Below are positions 51,768 through 60,581 of a DNA stretch of 64,000 bases, in pieces. How positions within the stretch are numbered: the first letter of the stretch is position 1; each line of letters starts with the position of its first letter. The DNA is taken from contig NZ_JAKNTK010000001.1 of assembly GCF_022440805.1 (NCBI RefSeq), positions 310,001-374,000 on the forward strand, written 5' to 3'. The position numbers and the translations under genes are program-made. A model generated the notes under the pieces. That model searched no databases. It saw only the letters and a list, made by a program, of their open reading frames with translations, and was not told the origin of the DNA. The DNA comes from Holdemania massiliensis. Its GTDB lineage: Bacteria > Bacillota_I > Bacilli_A > Erysipelotrichales > Erysipelotrichaceae.

Positions 51768-52091
51768 ATGGTGAATACAAAAAGCGATATGGACACAGGC
51801 CATCGACAGGGCCGGGAAGAACTTTTGGATCCTGCAGAGCGAAGCGGCGTGATCAAGATGGGACCGCATTTTCTATTTCAGGGGGTTGCAGAGAAGAATC
51901 AGTTAGATGTTTACCTGGCAGAAGTGTTTGGGAAAGAGATGATCGGAAAGCTTCCAGATATGGCGGCCTACATGATCATAAACGAAGATTATAAGATGAT
52001 CTGTCTGGAAGCTTTTGGATTTAATCTTTCGTTGTTCAACAACAAAAACTTCAATGACTCTACGATTGGAGAAATATTACATCAAATTTGA
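51768..52091 (+). mobile_element. Degenerate insertion-sequence transposase fragment
   Basis: The conceptual protein segment from GPHFLFQGVAEK to STIGEILHQI resembles the N-terminal part of IS1634/IS1549-type transposases, including the FGKEMIGKLPDMAAYMIINED core. It stops abruptly and lacks the catalytic DDE region. No inverted repeats are seen. A hairpin follows. It is best read as an IS remnant marking a rearranged zone. Confidence 0.5.
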
Positions 52092-52103
52092 GACAAACAG
52101 AAG

Positions 52104-52134
52104 AACCAGTTAAACTGAAAACAACTGGTTTTTT
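52104..52134 (+). terminator. Terminator after the transposase fragment
   Basis: AACCAGTT pairs with AACTGGTT, then TTTT. Confidence 0.65.
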
Positions 52135-52251
52135 CATAGATATATATTTTAGCTGGAAGTTAATGTTGGAATGGAAAGCAAGTTATTTTTAGTATAAATC
52201 CGCAAATCATCATTGAAAAATAAACTTTTGCGGTTATAACCTTATAAACTA

Positions 52252-52280
52252 TTTATAATTTTAGGAATAAGCGATATACT
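52252..52280 (+). promoter_or_regulatory. Promoter of the DUF4143 ATPase gene
   Basis: TTTATA at 52252 and TATACT at 52275, spacer 17 bases, in an AT-rich tract. Confidence 0.5.
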
Positions 52281-52303
52281 ATTATAGACAGGAGGTGTTG
52301 TTT

Positions 52304-53515
52304 ATGATTTATAGACCCATTTACGTTGATAAGATAATGACCTATGTGAATGCGCCGTTTATCAAAATTTTGACCGGAATCCGTCGTTGTGGAAAATCAA
52401 CCATTTTAAAAATGTTGATGGATGAAATGAAAAAACAAGGTATCCGGGAGGACCAGATCTTACATTATAGCTTTGATTCTCTGGAATATGAAGATATTAA
52501 AACAGCAAAGGCGCTTTTTGCCCACTTGAAGCAGCACTTGTTTTCGGAAGGGAAAACCTACCTTTTCCTCGATGAGATTCAGGAAGTGAAATCGTGGGAA
52601 AAGGTTGTCAACTCCCTTATGACAGACTATGATGTGGACATTTATGTAACCGGCTCCAATTCCAGGATGATGTCTTCTGAAATATCCACCTACCTGACAG
52701 GGCGTTATATTGCATTTCGTATTTATCCTTTGTCCTTTTCAGAATATATGATCTTCCGAAAGGAATACACAGAAGTCCTTGATCCTCACACAGAACTTGC
52801 AAATTATGTGCGGCTCGGTGGTTTTCCTGCGGTTCATCTGCAAAAATATACGCCGGATGAGGTTTATACTATTGTTAAGGATATTTACAATTCCACGATC
52901 TTTACAGACATTGTAAGACGTAATCAAATCCGCAAGGTGGATCAATTGGAGCGGATTGTAAAGTTTGCCTTTGACAATGTTGGGCGGACATTTTCAGCCG
53001 CTTCTATTTCCAAATATCTGAAAAGTGAGAATCGTTCGATTGATAACGAAACGGTTTATAATTATCTCAGCCAGCTTGAGAATGCTTACATTCTCCATCG
53101 TTGCTCCCGTTTCGACGTACAAGGCAAAGAAATTTTGAAAACCCAGGAGAAATTCTATTTGGCGGACTCAGCGCTGCGTTACAGTGTATTGGGATATTCG
53201 CCAGACAGCGTGGCTGCCATGCTCGAGAATGTTGTCTATCTGGAATTGCTGCGCCGTGGATATGAAGTTTATGTTGGAAAGCTGGATAATGCTGAAATCG
53301 ATTTTATTGCCGTTAAACAGGAGAACAAACTATACATCCAAGTAGCACAGGAGATCGGCTCCCCTGAGACTGAACGGCGAGAATACGGCAGACTGCTTGA
53401 TATTCGGGACAACTACCCGAAATATGTGCTGCGCACAGACGTTTTCGCGGGAGGCAATTACGAGGGAATCAAGACCATGCGCATTGCAGATTTCTTGCTA
53501 AGTGATGAGTATTGA
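52304..53515 (+). CDS. AAA-family ATPase with C-terminal DUF4143 domain
   Basis: A 403-residue protein. The P-loop GIRRCGKST (residues 25-33) and Walker B FLDEIQ (about 98) belong to the AAA_14 group. A winged-helix-like region (about 205-270) precedes the DUF4143 domain, which has a nuclease-like core (EIDFIAVKQENKLYIQVA). Function is not established; such genes are frequent in accessory regions and have been suggested to be defence or mobility related. GGAGGTG fixes the ATG at 52304. AT-rich, between an IS remnant and a truncated ATPase gene. Confidence 0.85.
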   Translation: MIYRPIYVDKIMTYVNAPFIKILTGIRRCGKSTILKMLMDEMKKQGIREDQILHYSFDSLEYEDIKTAKALFAHLKQHLFSEGKTYLFLDEIQEVKSWEKVVNSLMTDYDVDIYVTGSNSRMMSSEISTYLTGRYIAFRIYPLSFSEYMIFRKEYTEVLDPHTELANYVRLGGFPAVHLQKYTPDEVYTIVKDIYNSTIFTDIVRRNQIRKVDQLERIVKFAFDNVGRTFSAASISKYLKSENRSIDNETVYNYLSQLENAYILHRCSRFDVQGKEILKTQEKFYLADSALRYSVLGYSPDSVAAMLENVVYLELLRRGYEVYVGKLDNAEIDFIAVKQENKLYIQVAQEIGSPETERREYGRLLDIRDNYPKYVLRTDVFAGGNYEGIKTMRIADFLLSDEY

Positions 53516-53532
53516 AGAAATGAGGGGGACTT

Positions 53533-53637
53533 ATGTATATTTCAAAAGTAACGATACGCAATTTTAGAATTTTTGATCCTGTGGGTCTTACGACTTCATT
53601 GAATGGTTTCTATACCAAAACAAAAATCTACAGATAA
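53533..53637 (+). pseudogene. N-terminal remnant of an OLD-type ATPase/endonuclease gene
   Basis: A 34-codon frame beginning MYISKVTIRNFRIFDPVG behind GAGGGGGAC. This is the usual opening of OLD-family ATP-dependent nucleases, but the frame ends just before the P-loop would appear and no continuation is found. It starts 17 bases after the DUF4143 ATPase and was probably its operon partner before a deletion. Confidence 0.5.
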
Positions 53638-53717
53638 TATTGAACAGATTTCCGTCTGACTTATGGGAGTATCAAGAAATAAAAGATTCCTATTTACGAT
53701 CAATAAAAGGTAAAAAA

Positions 53718-53777
53718 TCCCCTTACATAGCCGACCGTTTTTGTGGTCAATCCAGGCTATGGTAAGGGGACTTTATT
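53718..53777. terminator. Strong bidirectional terminator
   Basis: TCCCCTTAC-ATAGCC (53718) pairs with GGCTAT-G-GTAAGGGGA (53755) with one bulge, and GACC/GGTC forms an inner hairpin. T runs flank it on both strands; it ends the radical SAM gene and the plus-strand remnant. Confidence 0.85.
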
Positions 53778-53781
53778 TTTT

Positions 53782-54885
53782 TCAGGATTGTCTGCGCAGG
53801 GTCAGTGCCAGTTGGGAAAGCATTACTTCATGTTTTTGTATAAACGCCTGATAGCCGCAGAACTGATCATCAAAGTAACAAACGTTCAGCCGACGGCACT
53901 GCCCATGGCAAATTCGCGCATAGCGGCAGGTTTTGCATAACGGCGTCGTCCGATGCGGTTCATGTAAAAACTGTGTCAGTGTTCTGGCCTTCATCAGCTC
54001 ATCCAGCGATAAATCACGCAGATTGCCCAGCTTGTATTGATCTAAGACATAGAAGTCGCAGGGATAGACGCTGCCGTCGCTTTCGACCACGAACTGCATG
54101 CTGCAGAAGCCGAGATAACCGCACTGCTGCGGCGGAACACCGGCGAATAACGGAATCAGATTATCAAACAGCGTCACACTGATATAGTGATTCTGTTTCA
54201 GTTCTTCCAGCCATAACGTAAAAAATTCATCATAGAAATGAAAGAAGGCCTGCGGCGTCAGCGAATAGGCGTCATTGAGTTCTTCAAACGGCGGCAGGCA
54301 CGGAATGATCTGGATATAATCAAAATGATGAAGCAGATAGAAATCAAACAGTTCCTTGGGATGCTTTGCCAGCTGGCGGGTCAACACGGTCAGAATGTTG
54401 AAGTCTATTTTGGCCCGGCGCATTTTTTCAATGTTCTCCATAATCCGTGAAAAGGTTCCCTGACCTTCGGCGTCCGGCCGCATCGCGTCATGTTGCGCAG
54501 CATAGCCATCTAACGAAACCCCAACCAGAAAACGATTCTGTTTCAGAAAGGCAATCCATTCATCATTCAGCAACGTAGCATTGGTCTGTAAGGCATATTG
54601 AAAATGATGAAAATTCTTCTTTTTAAGATTGACCCGGCGGATAAAGCGGCGAAAATAATCCAATCCCGCCACCGTAGGCTCTCCCCCCTGAAAGGCAAAG
54701 GTGATCGTGACTTCCTCATGGAAGAAGCCCAGCGTCTTGTCGATGAGTGAATTCATGGTCGTTTCATCCATGATTCCATAGGAAGGAATTTCCCGGTTTT
54801 TGGCGACGTCGCAGTAAAAACAATAACGACAGCGCAGATTGCAGGCACTCGAAGCCGGTTTGATCAACATCGAAAAGTATTTCAT
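53782..54885 (-). CDS. Radical SAM/SPASM enzyme, anaerobic sulfatase-maturase-like
   Basis: A 367-residue enzyme. Cys15, Cys19 and Cys22 in CNLRCRYCFY bind the radical SAM [4Fe-4S] cluster. The C-terminal SPASM domain has Cys in CGYLGFCSMQF, YPCDFY, CKTCRYARICHGQC and NVCYFDDQFCGY, enough for two more clusters. The pattern matches anSME, which oxidises a Cys or Ser of sulfatases to formylglycine. No sulfatase gene or small RiPP precursor is in the window, so the target is unknown. Monocistronic on the minus strand. Confidence 0.85.
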   Translation of the reverse strand: MKYFSMLIKPASSACNLRCRYCFYCDVAKNREIPSYGIMDETTMNSLIDKTLGFFHEEVTITFAFQGGEPTVAGLDYFRRFIRRVNLKKKNFHHFQYALQTNATLLNDEWIAFLKQNRFLVGVSLDGYAAQHDAMRPDAEGQGTFSRIMENIEKMRRAKIDFNILTVLTRQLAKHPKELFDFYLLHHFDYIQIIPCLPPFEELNDAYSLTPQAFFHFYDEFFTLWLEELKQNHYISVTLFDNLIPLFAGVPPQQCGYLGFCSMQFVVESDGSVYPCDFYVLDQYKLGNLRDLSLDELMKARTLTQFLHEPHRTTPLCKTCRYARICHGQCRRLNVCYFDDQFCGYQAFIQKHEVMLSQLALTLRRQS

Positions 54886-54983
54886 GAATGACGACTCTCT
54901 TTCTGTTTCCTAGCGTTTGTTCCTGAATTATTATAGCATGTTCTAAGTAAAATGGCAGAAAACGCCGTCCTCAGGAAGAAACT

Positions 54984-55015
54984 GAAAAAAACTGCACAAG
55001 CAACGGCTTATGCAG
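54984..55015 (-). terminator. Terminator of the second LicR-type regulator gene
   Basis: On the minus strand CTGCATAAGC pairs with GCTTGTGCAG (one G-T) across CGTT, followed by T7. Confidence 0.9.
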
Positions 55016-55037
55016 CGGCTGAGGTAGGCGGCTGAGC

Positions 55038-56921
55038 TTATAGGGTAAAACTGAAAATGACACTGGTAAATTCCTCAAACGTTTTGCATTGCCGCAGGAC
55101 ATTCAGGATTGAAGAATCCGAGAAAAGCAAGATTAAGGCCTCATATAATTCTTTAAACAAATGCGAGTCTTTTTCGTTAATCGCGATTAACAAGACAATG
55201 TGTACCCGCTGGCTTCCCCATTGGATGCCGTTAGGGGAAATCGCAATTGCCAGTCCGGTTTTCTCACAGTCCATTTTCATTGAGTGCGGAATGGCAATCT
55301 GTCCAAAAGCAGTGGATGCAGCCAGCTCCCGTTTGAGAACTTCATCAAAAAAGCGGGCGGAAACAAAGTGTTCATTATAAAGCTTGCGGCACAGAATTTT
55401 CAGAATGCTGTCGCGTTGGGAGTCGGCGGATTTATCCAGATAGAACAGTGAGGATGAAAAAAACTGCGGATAATACTGCGTCAGAATCTGCATCTTTTTC
55501 CGTTCCAGAACGGTCTGGATCTGAGCGTAGATGTCTTTGAGATTCATCGCGCTGATCATCGGCGGAAGCATCACGGTAAAGCCGTGGTTCTGATGCACAG
55601 GCACGGTTGTAAATAAAAGCTCATAGCTTTTGTCGGTTAATTCTTCTTCGAAGGAAACGACGGTTGGGATCAGGATGTCGGAATCAAAGTGGATTAACAG
55701 GCAGTTGTAAATCTGCGACTGATTCTGCTGATAGTCCGGACACAGCAGCGCGCATTTCAGCTTTTTGATGTCTTTCTGCTGCCGCTCCAGATCAGCGCCG
55801 ATATGCATCGCCAGGTAGGCAGTTTCATCCGGACTGATCTGGATATCAAAATGTTCATCCAGATAATCCGTGATGCAGATCGCGCAGTCATAAAGCAGCG
55901 GACAGGAAGACTGAATGGTTTCCAGCAGGGGATTTTTCAGACTGGTTTTCTGTTTTGAACGATAAAATAAATTCTTAAAGTGCAAAGACAGCGGAACGAG
56001 TAAGGTTTCCTTATTCAGCTGCAGATGATAACGACGGTTGATCTCGTCGATCACTTCATGCGTCATTTTGAAAATCTGCGGACCGACAATAGATTTCAGT
56101 GTTTCATCATCTTTGCGCTGCATGAAATTGATGTTGGCAACGATCAGCTCATTCATATTCTGGCGTTCCATAGCATTGAACTTCACCCCAAAATGAGCTG
56201 AGAAGATCGCAGTCAGTTCCTCACAGATCGGATGGCAGGATTCCTGGCTGCCGTCGGTTTCGCTGAAAGCATTGCCGTTAAGCATACGATCGAGGATGAC
56301 GGTGATGTGAAGAAGCAGATTGGTGTAGCCGAAATCATTGATATAACAATTATACTTTAAGAAAATATCGTGCATTTTTGCCTGCAGATAAGCTACGTCA
56401 ATCTCAGGAAAATGAGCTTTCAGCAAAGCTGTGTCAACAATGTGGCCGGCTGCTTCTTTATATAAGGTCTGCGTTAGGAATCGACGTTTGTTGCGCTCAG
56501 TCCCAACAAGAAAAATGGTATCGTTTTTGCATTTCAACGACAGATGATAGGCGGCATACTGCTGATTCACTTTGGAGATCAGCTGCTTCATGGAGGAATA
56601 ACTCAGATACAGCTCATCACAGAGGTCATACAGATTCAGAGATGACGCATGATCGACAAAAAACAGATGCGTGATGTAGGAAAAACGTTCTTCATACGAC
56701 TGAGCGGGCATTTCCTTGCGCTGCGGCAAAGGAATCTGTCTATTTAAGATGTAGCCTTTCGTTGTTGCCTGAATTAAGTTGGCTTGTTCCTGATTGATCC
56801 CTTTGATATGGTTTTTGATCGTGCGGCTGCTGACATGAAGCAGTTCAGCCAGTGCGGTCGAGCTCAGGGGCTCTGACTGCTTTTGCAGCTGCAGGATTAT
56901 TTTTTCTTTAACGGAGTCCAT
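55038..56921 (-). CDS. LicR/BglG-type PRD regulator with EIIB/EIIA domains (operon 2)
   Basis: A 627-residue paralogue of the first regulator. Order: HTH (about residues 5-60), second HTH (about 80-140), PRD1, PRD2 (His in LSLHFKNLFYR and YLAMHIGADLER), an EIIB-like domain (CALLCPDYQQNQ, with Cys) and EIIA with phospho-His in AIPHSM. The ATG at 56921 follows AAAGGAGGG; upstream in-frame Met codons lie before this ribosome binding site. It is divergent from the second cellobiose-type PTS operon, its probable target, and ends at a terminator. Confidence 0.87.
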   Translation of the reverse strand: MDSVKEKIILQLQKQSEPLSSTALAELLHVSSRTIKNHIKGINQEQANLIQATTKGYILNRQIPLPQRKEMPAQSYEERFSYITHLFFVDHASSLNLYDLCDELYLSYSSMKQLISKVNQQYAAYHLSLKCKNDTIFLVGTERNKRRFLTQTLYKEAAGHIVDTALLKAHFPEIDVAYLQAKMHDIFLKYNCYINDFGYTNLLLHITVILDRMLNGNAFSETDGSQESCHPICEELTAIFSAHFGVKFNAMERQNMNELIVANINFMQRKDDETLKSIVGPQIFKMTHEVIDEINRRYHLQLNKETLLVPLSLHFKNLFYRSKQKTSLKNPLLETIQSSCPLLYDCAICITDYLDEHFDIQISPDETAYLAMHIGADLERQQKDIKKLKCALLCPDYQQNQSQIYNCLLIHFDSDILIPTVVSFEEELTDKSYELLFTTVPVHQNHGFTVMLPPMISAMNLKDIYAQIQTVLERKKMQILTQYYPQFFSSSLFYLDKSADSQRDSILKILCRKLYNEHFVSARFFDEVLKRELAASTAFGQIAIPHSMKMDCEKTGLAIAISPNGIQWGSQRVHIVLLIAINEKDSHLFKELYEALILLFSDSSILNVLRQCKTFEEFTSVIFSFTL

Positions 56922-57117
56922 GCGGTTTCCCTCCTTTCCGCTGGGATGATCGTTTCTTCTTTGCCGGCACAGACCTGAACCCATTGCCGGATAAACACTG
57001 TAAATCCCCATAGGATAAATTGTAAATCCTGGCCGTACTGCTTTGGAAAAAATACAGTTCCAGGAATTGGCTGATCTTATTATACGCATGAGTTTCGTGC
57101 GGGTTCAATCAATGAAA

Positions 57118-57163
57118 TTCACCGCCGGTATGAAATTGCTGGAATTTTCACACCGGCAGTGAA
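57118..57163. promoter_or_regulatory. Inverted repeat, candidate operator of PTS operon 2
   Basis: TTCACCGCCGGT at 57118 and ACCGGCAGTGAA at 57152 form a 12-bp dyad with one mismatch and a 22-base centre. It lies in the divergent region between regulator and operon. A second perfect palindrome, AGAACCGGTTCT, lies at 57211. Confidence 0.5.
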
Positions 57164-57246
57164 AAAGGAAGGTGGAAAAGGGATCGAACTTTGGCGATAA
57201 TGATAGCGTAAGAACCGGTTCTCAACAAAAAGGAAAGGAAATCAAG

Positions 57247-57585
57247 ATGGATAAAATCAGAATTCTGCTGTGCTGCGGGGCAGGGATGTCAAGTGGATTC
57301 CTTGCTCAGCAAATGCGGATTGCCGCTAAGAAAATGAATGTTGTCGTCAAGATTGAAGCTAAAAACAAAAACAGTGTTCAGGACGATGTCAATGCGATCG
57401 ACCTGCTTCTGTTAGGCCCGCATCTGGAATATGTGAAAGCGGAGATGATGCAGCTGTGCGAGCCGTATCATGTACCGGTCATTGTCATCCCGAAAGAAAT
57501 GTACGCGAGTCTGGATGGGAAAGGCTTAATGGAGTTAAGCATGAAAGCAATTGAAAAGAATAAGGGAGAATATAATCATGGATAA
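57247..57585 (+). CDS. PTS cellobiose-type EIIB component (operon 2)
   Basis: A 112-residue EIIB with the phospho-Cys in ILLCCGAGMSSG (Cys10). AAAGGAAAGG precedes the ATG. It shares only general family similarity with the EIIB of operon 1, so the operons are old paralogues or separate acquisitions. Its end overlaps the EIIC start by eight bases. Confidence 0.92.
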   Translation: MDKIRILLCCGAGMSSGFLAQQMRIAAKKMNVVVKIEAKNKNSVQDDVNAIDLLLLGPHLEYVKAEMMQLCEPYHVPVIVIPKEMYASLDGKGLMELSMKAIEKNKGEYNHG

Positions 57586-58807
57586 GCTGATTCAATGGCT
57601 GGGCAGCGATTTTGCCCCGAAAGTCGCCAAGTTTATGGATAAAAAAATCATCAAAGCTCTCTCCAGCGCCTTAATGGCGAACGTACCGATTTTATTGTTA
57701 GGTTCATTGATCTCAATCTACAACCTGATTGCCGGATATCTGCCGTTTTTGCCGGATCTGTCACCGGTATATACATTCAGCTTCGGCATCATGTCGCTGA
57801 CATTGGTCTTCTTAGTCGGCTATCATGGCGCTAAAGAATATGGATTTGGCGAGTATGGAGTGTCGACGGGATTGATCTCACTGATGATGTTTATGATGAT
57901 CATCCGTCCGTCGATTGAAAATTTCCAATTTCAGGTTGCCTTTGGCCGTTTCGGCGGAACGGGCATGATTCCAGCCTTCTTTGCGGGCATTGTCACCATC
58001 GTCATCAGTAACCTATACTTCAAGCTGCATTGGTTTGAGGACTCCGAAGCGATTCCGGATTTCTTAGTCCGCTGGCTGAATCAGGTCATTCCCGGAATCG
58101 TTGTGCTGGTTTTAACGACCACCTTGATCTATGGCTTAAATTTAGATCTGTTTGCGCTGATCACACAGCTGTTCAGTCCGCTGATTGCAATTGGTCAGAC
58201 TTTCCCAGGTTTCCTGCTGTGTATTTTCATTCCGGCATTCTTCTATTCCTTCGGTGTCAACAGCTGGTTTATGAATCCGATTACAACACCGATTGCGCTG
58301 GCCGGCATCACAGCCAATGCCGAAGCTTTTGCCAACGGTCTGGCACCGACCAACATTTACACCTCGAATATTACTTTCAGCGTTATCTTTATCGGCGGCA
58401 TGGGCGTGACCTTAGCCTTGAATGTCATGATGTGCCGTTCCAAAAGCAAACGGCTGAAACGATTTGGTCAGGTTGCGTTAGTACCGTCCTTATTCAATAT
58501 CAATGAACCACTGGTCTATGGCGCACCGATCGCTCTAAATCCGATTCTGATGCTGCCGATGTGGATCAATTCCCTGGTTATTCCTACGATTGTCTGGTTT
58601 GTCCTGAAGGCCGGCTGGGTTACCATTCCGCATGCGGTCATGAATGTCAATCAGCTGCCGATGCCGATCTGTTCATTTTTGGCAACGCATGGCGATTTCC
58701 GCGTCATTCTCCTGGAGGTTGTCCTGTTTGCGGTATCCTGGGTTATTTGGTATCCTTTCTTTAAAGCCCATGAAATGAAAGTATTAAAAGAAGAGGAAGA
58801 AGCATGA
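57578..58807 (+). CDS. PTS cellobiose-type EIIC permease (operon 2)
   Basis: A 409-residue permease with about ten membrane segments and the substrate-loop signature FNINEPLVYGAPIALNP. It imports and, with EIIB, phosphorylates a beta-glucoside-type sugar. The start is the ATG after GGGAGAA, overlapping the EIIB stop; it overlaps EIIA by four bases at its end, so translation is tightly coupled. Confidence 0.93.
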   Translation: MDKLIQWLGSDFAPKVAKFMDKKIIKALSSALMANVPILLLGSLISIYNLIAGYLPFLPDLSPVYTFSFGIMSLTLVFLVGYHGAKEYGFGEYGVSTGLISLMMFMMIIRPSIENFQFQVAFGRFGGTGMIPAFFAGIVTIVISNLYFKLHWFEDSEAIPDFLVRWLNQVIPGIVVLVLTTTLIYGLNLDLFALITQLFSPLIAIGQTFPGFLLCIFIPAFFYSFGVNSWFMNPITTPIALAGITANAEAFANGLAPTNIYTSNITFSVIFIGGMGVTLALNVMMCRSKSKRLKRFGQVALVPSLFNINEPLVYGAPIALNPILMLPMWINSLVIPTIVWFVLKAGWVTIPHAVMNVNQLPMPICSFLATHGDFRVILLEVVLFAVSWVIWYPFFKAHEMKVLKEEEEA

Positions 58808-59154
58808 GTGAACAAAACACACAATCGACACTGATCAGTGCAGCTATGGAGATCATCCTGCATGCCGGCGATGCCCGCAATCATGCCAAACTGGCACGGC
58901 AGGCCATGCGGGAAATGAATTTTACTCAAGCGGGTCAGTATCTGGAGGAAGCAAAGAAAGAAATTGCGGAAGCCCATCGGGCGCAGACCGAGATCATTCA
59001 GAATGAGGCCCGGGGAATCCAATATGATTACAGCATGTTGTTTAATCACGCCCAGGATACGCTGATGACGATCAACAGCGAGATTGAGCTGACTGCCGAT
59101 CTGATCTTAACCTTCGAAGTCGTCATGCAGAAGCTGACGGAAAAGGAGGGCTGA
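58804..59154 (+). CDS. PTS lactose/cellobiose-type EIIA component (operon 2)
   Basis: A 116-residue EIIA with the active His82 in FNHAQDTLM. It supplies EIIB with phosphate. Its start overlaps the EIIC stop (ATGA) and the GH1 gene starts two bases after its own stop. Confidence 0.92.
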   Translation: MSEQNTQSTLISAAMEIILHAGDARNHAKLARQAMREMNFTQAGQYLEEAKKEIAEAHRAQTEIIQNEARGIQYDYSMLFNHAQDTLMTINSEIELTADLILTFEVVMQKLTEKEG

Positions 59155-59156
59155 GG

Positions 59157-60581
59157 ATGGCGAAGTTTCCGCAAACATTTCTGTGGGGTGGGGCCAGCGC
59201 TGCTGTTCAGATGGAAGGCGGCTGGCAGGAAGGCGGCAAGGGGATCAATGTTGCCGACATTCAAATCTGCCGGACTCACGATGCCCAGGGCGGCAATGTC
59301 AATTATACGCGGCAGTCTTTGAAAGAGCGGATCGAGGATGTATTATCGGATCATCCGGTACATTACTATCCTAAGCATGAAGCTGTGGATTTCTATCATC
59401 GCTATCCGGAATACATCCAATTGATGCAGGAAGCTGGCTTCAAAGCCTTTCGTCTCAGTATCAGCTGGGCGCGAATTTATCCCAACGGAGATGAAGCACA
59501 GCCGAATGAAGCCGGAATCGCTTATTACCGCAAGGTGTTTGAGGCGCTGCGGGAAGCTGGAATAACGCCGATCGTCACGCTATCTCATTATGATATGCCG
59601 CTGGCGGTTGTGCAGCATCACCATGGCTGGTATGGTCGGGAAACGATTGATCTGTATGTTCGTTATGCCCGAACGTGCTTTGAACGCTTCCACGATTTAG
59701 TGCCTTACTGGATCGCGGTCAATCAGATCAATTTAATCTTTGGGGAATCTTTCAGTTCCTTAGGCATGATCATGGATGAATATGAAGATTTTACAGCGGC
59801 CAAATATCAGGCTGTCCATCATGAATTTGTCGCCAATGCACTGTTAGTAAAAGCGGCTAAGGCCATTGATCCGAAAATTCAGGTCGGCGTCATGCTTGCG
59901 GATCAGATGACCTATCCGCTTAACAGCGACCCGCGGGCAGCCCAGCAGGCGCTGCAGGCGAATCGGATGAAGGATTATTTCTATTCCGATGTGCAGCTGC
60001 GCGGGGAATATCCAGGCTATGCCAAGCGGTATTTTAAAGAACACGGGATCACAATTCAGATGGAACCCGACGATGCGAAATGGATTCGCGAAAATACGAT
60101 GGATTTTCTGGCTGTTGCTTATTATTATTCGCATTGTGTCGATGCTTCCGGCAAAAAAGTGGCCAATCCGCTGACCCCGGCAACACAATGGGGCTGGACG
60201 ATTGATCCGGCAGGGCTGTATACTGCGATGAGCTCATATTGGGATCGTTATCATGTTCCGATGATGATTGCGGAAAACGGCATCGGAGTTGAAGAAACGT
60301 TGGACAGTGACGGTCAGGTTCATGATGACTATCGCATTGCCTATCATCGGGAACATATCCAGGAGATGCAGAAATTACTTGCGGACGAGGTGGAGCTGTT
60401 TGCTTATACGCTGTGGTCGCCGTTTGATATTGTCAGCGGCAACAGCTGCGAAATGGAGAAACGGTATGGACTAATTTTTGTCGATGTCGACAATAACGGC
60501 CAGGGCAGCCGCAGACTGGTCAAAAAAGACAGCTATGCATGGTATAAGCATGTCATCGAAACAGACGGTGAAGAATTATGA
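59157..60581 (+). CDS. GH1 6-phospho-beta-glucosidase-like enzyme with Gln at the acid/base site (operon 2)
   Basis: A 474-residue GH1 barrel, paralogous to the enzyme of operon 1. The nucleophile Glu373 is present (MIAENG). The acid/base position is Gln190 (codon CAG at 59724) in IAVNQIN. The phosphate-binding region reads EMEKRYGLIFVD, with Glu where most 6-phospho-glucosidases and the operon 1 enzyme have Ser, so substrate details may differ. AAAGGAGGGC precedes the start. It overlaps the next lipoprotein gene by four bases. Confidence 0.88.
   Translation: MAKFPQTFLWGGASAAVQMEGGWQEGGKGINVADIQICRTHDAQGGNVNYTRQSLKERIEDVLSDHPVHYYPKHEAVDFYHRYPEYIQLMQEAGFKAFRLSISWARIYPNGDEAQPNEAGIAYYRKVFEALREAGITPIVTLSHYDMPLAVVQHHHGWYGRETIDLYVRYARTCFERFHDLVPYWIAVNQINLIFGESFSSLGMIMDEYEDFTAAKYQAVHHEFVANALLVKAAKAIDPKIQVGVMLADQMTYPLNSDPRAAQQALQANRMKDYFYSDVQLRGEYPGYAKRYFKEHGITIQMEPDDAKWIRENTMDFLAVAYYYSHCVDASGKKVANPLTPATQWGWTIDPAGLYTAMSSYWDRYHVPMMIAENGIGVEETLDSDGQVHDDYRIAYHREHIQEMQKLLADEVELFAYTLWSPFDIVSGNSCEMEKRYGLIFVDVDNNGQGSRRLVKKDSYAWYKHVIETDGEEL

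Noticed and set aside
28773..60581. The two PTS/GH1 operons as a recent tandem duplication
   Set aside because: Gene order is the same but the proteins differ in length and in most residues outside motifs, and the operator dyads differ, so recent duplication is not supported.
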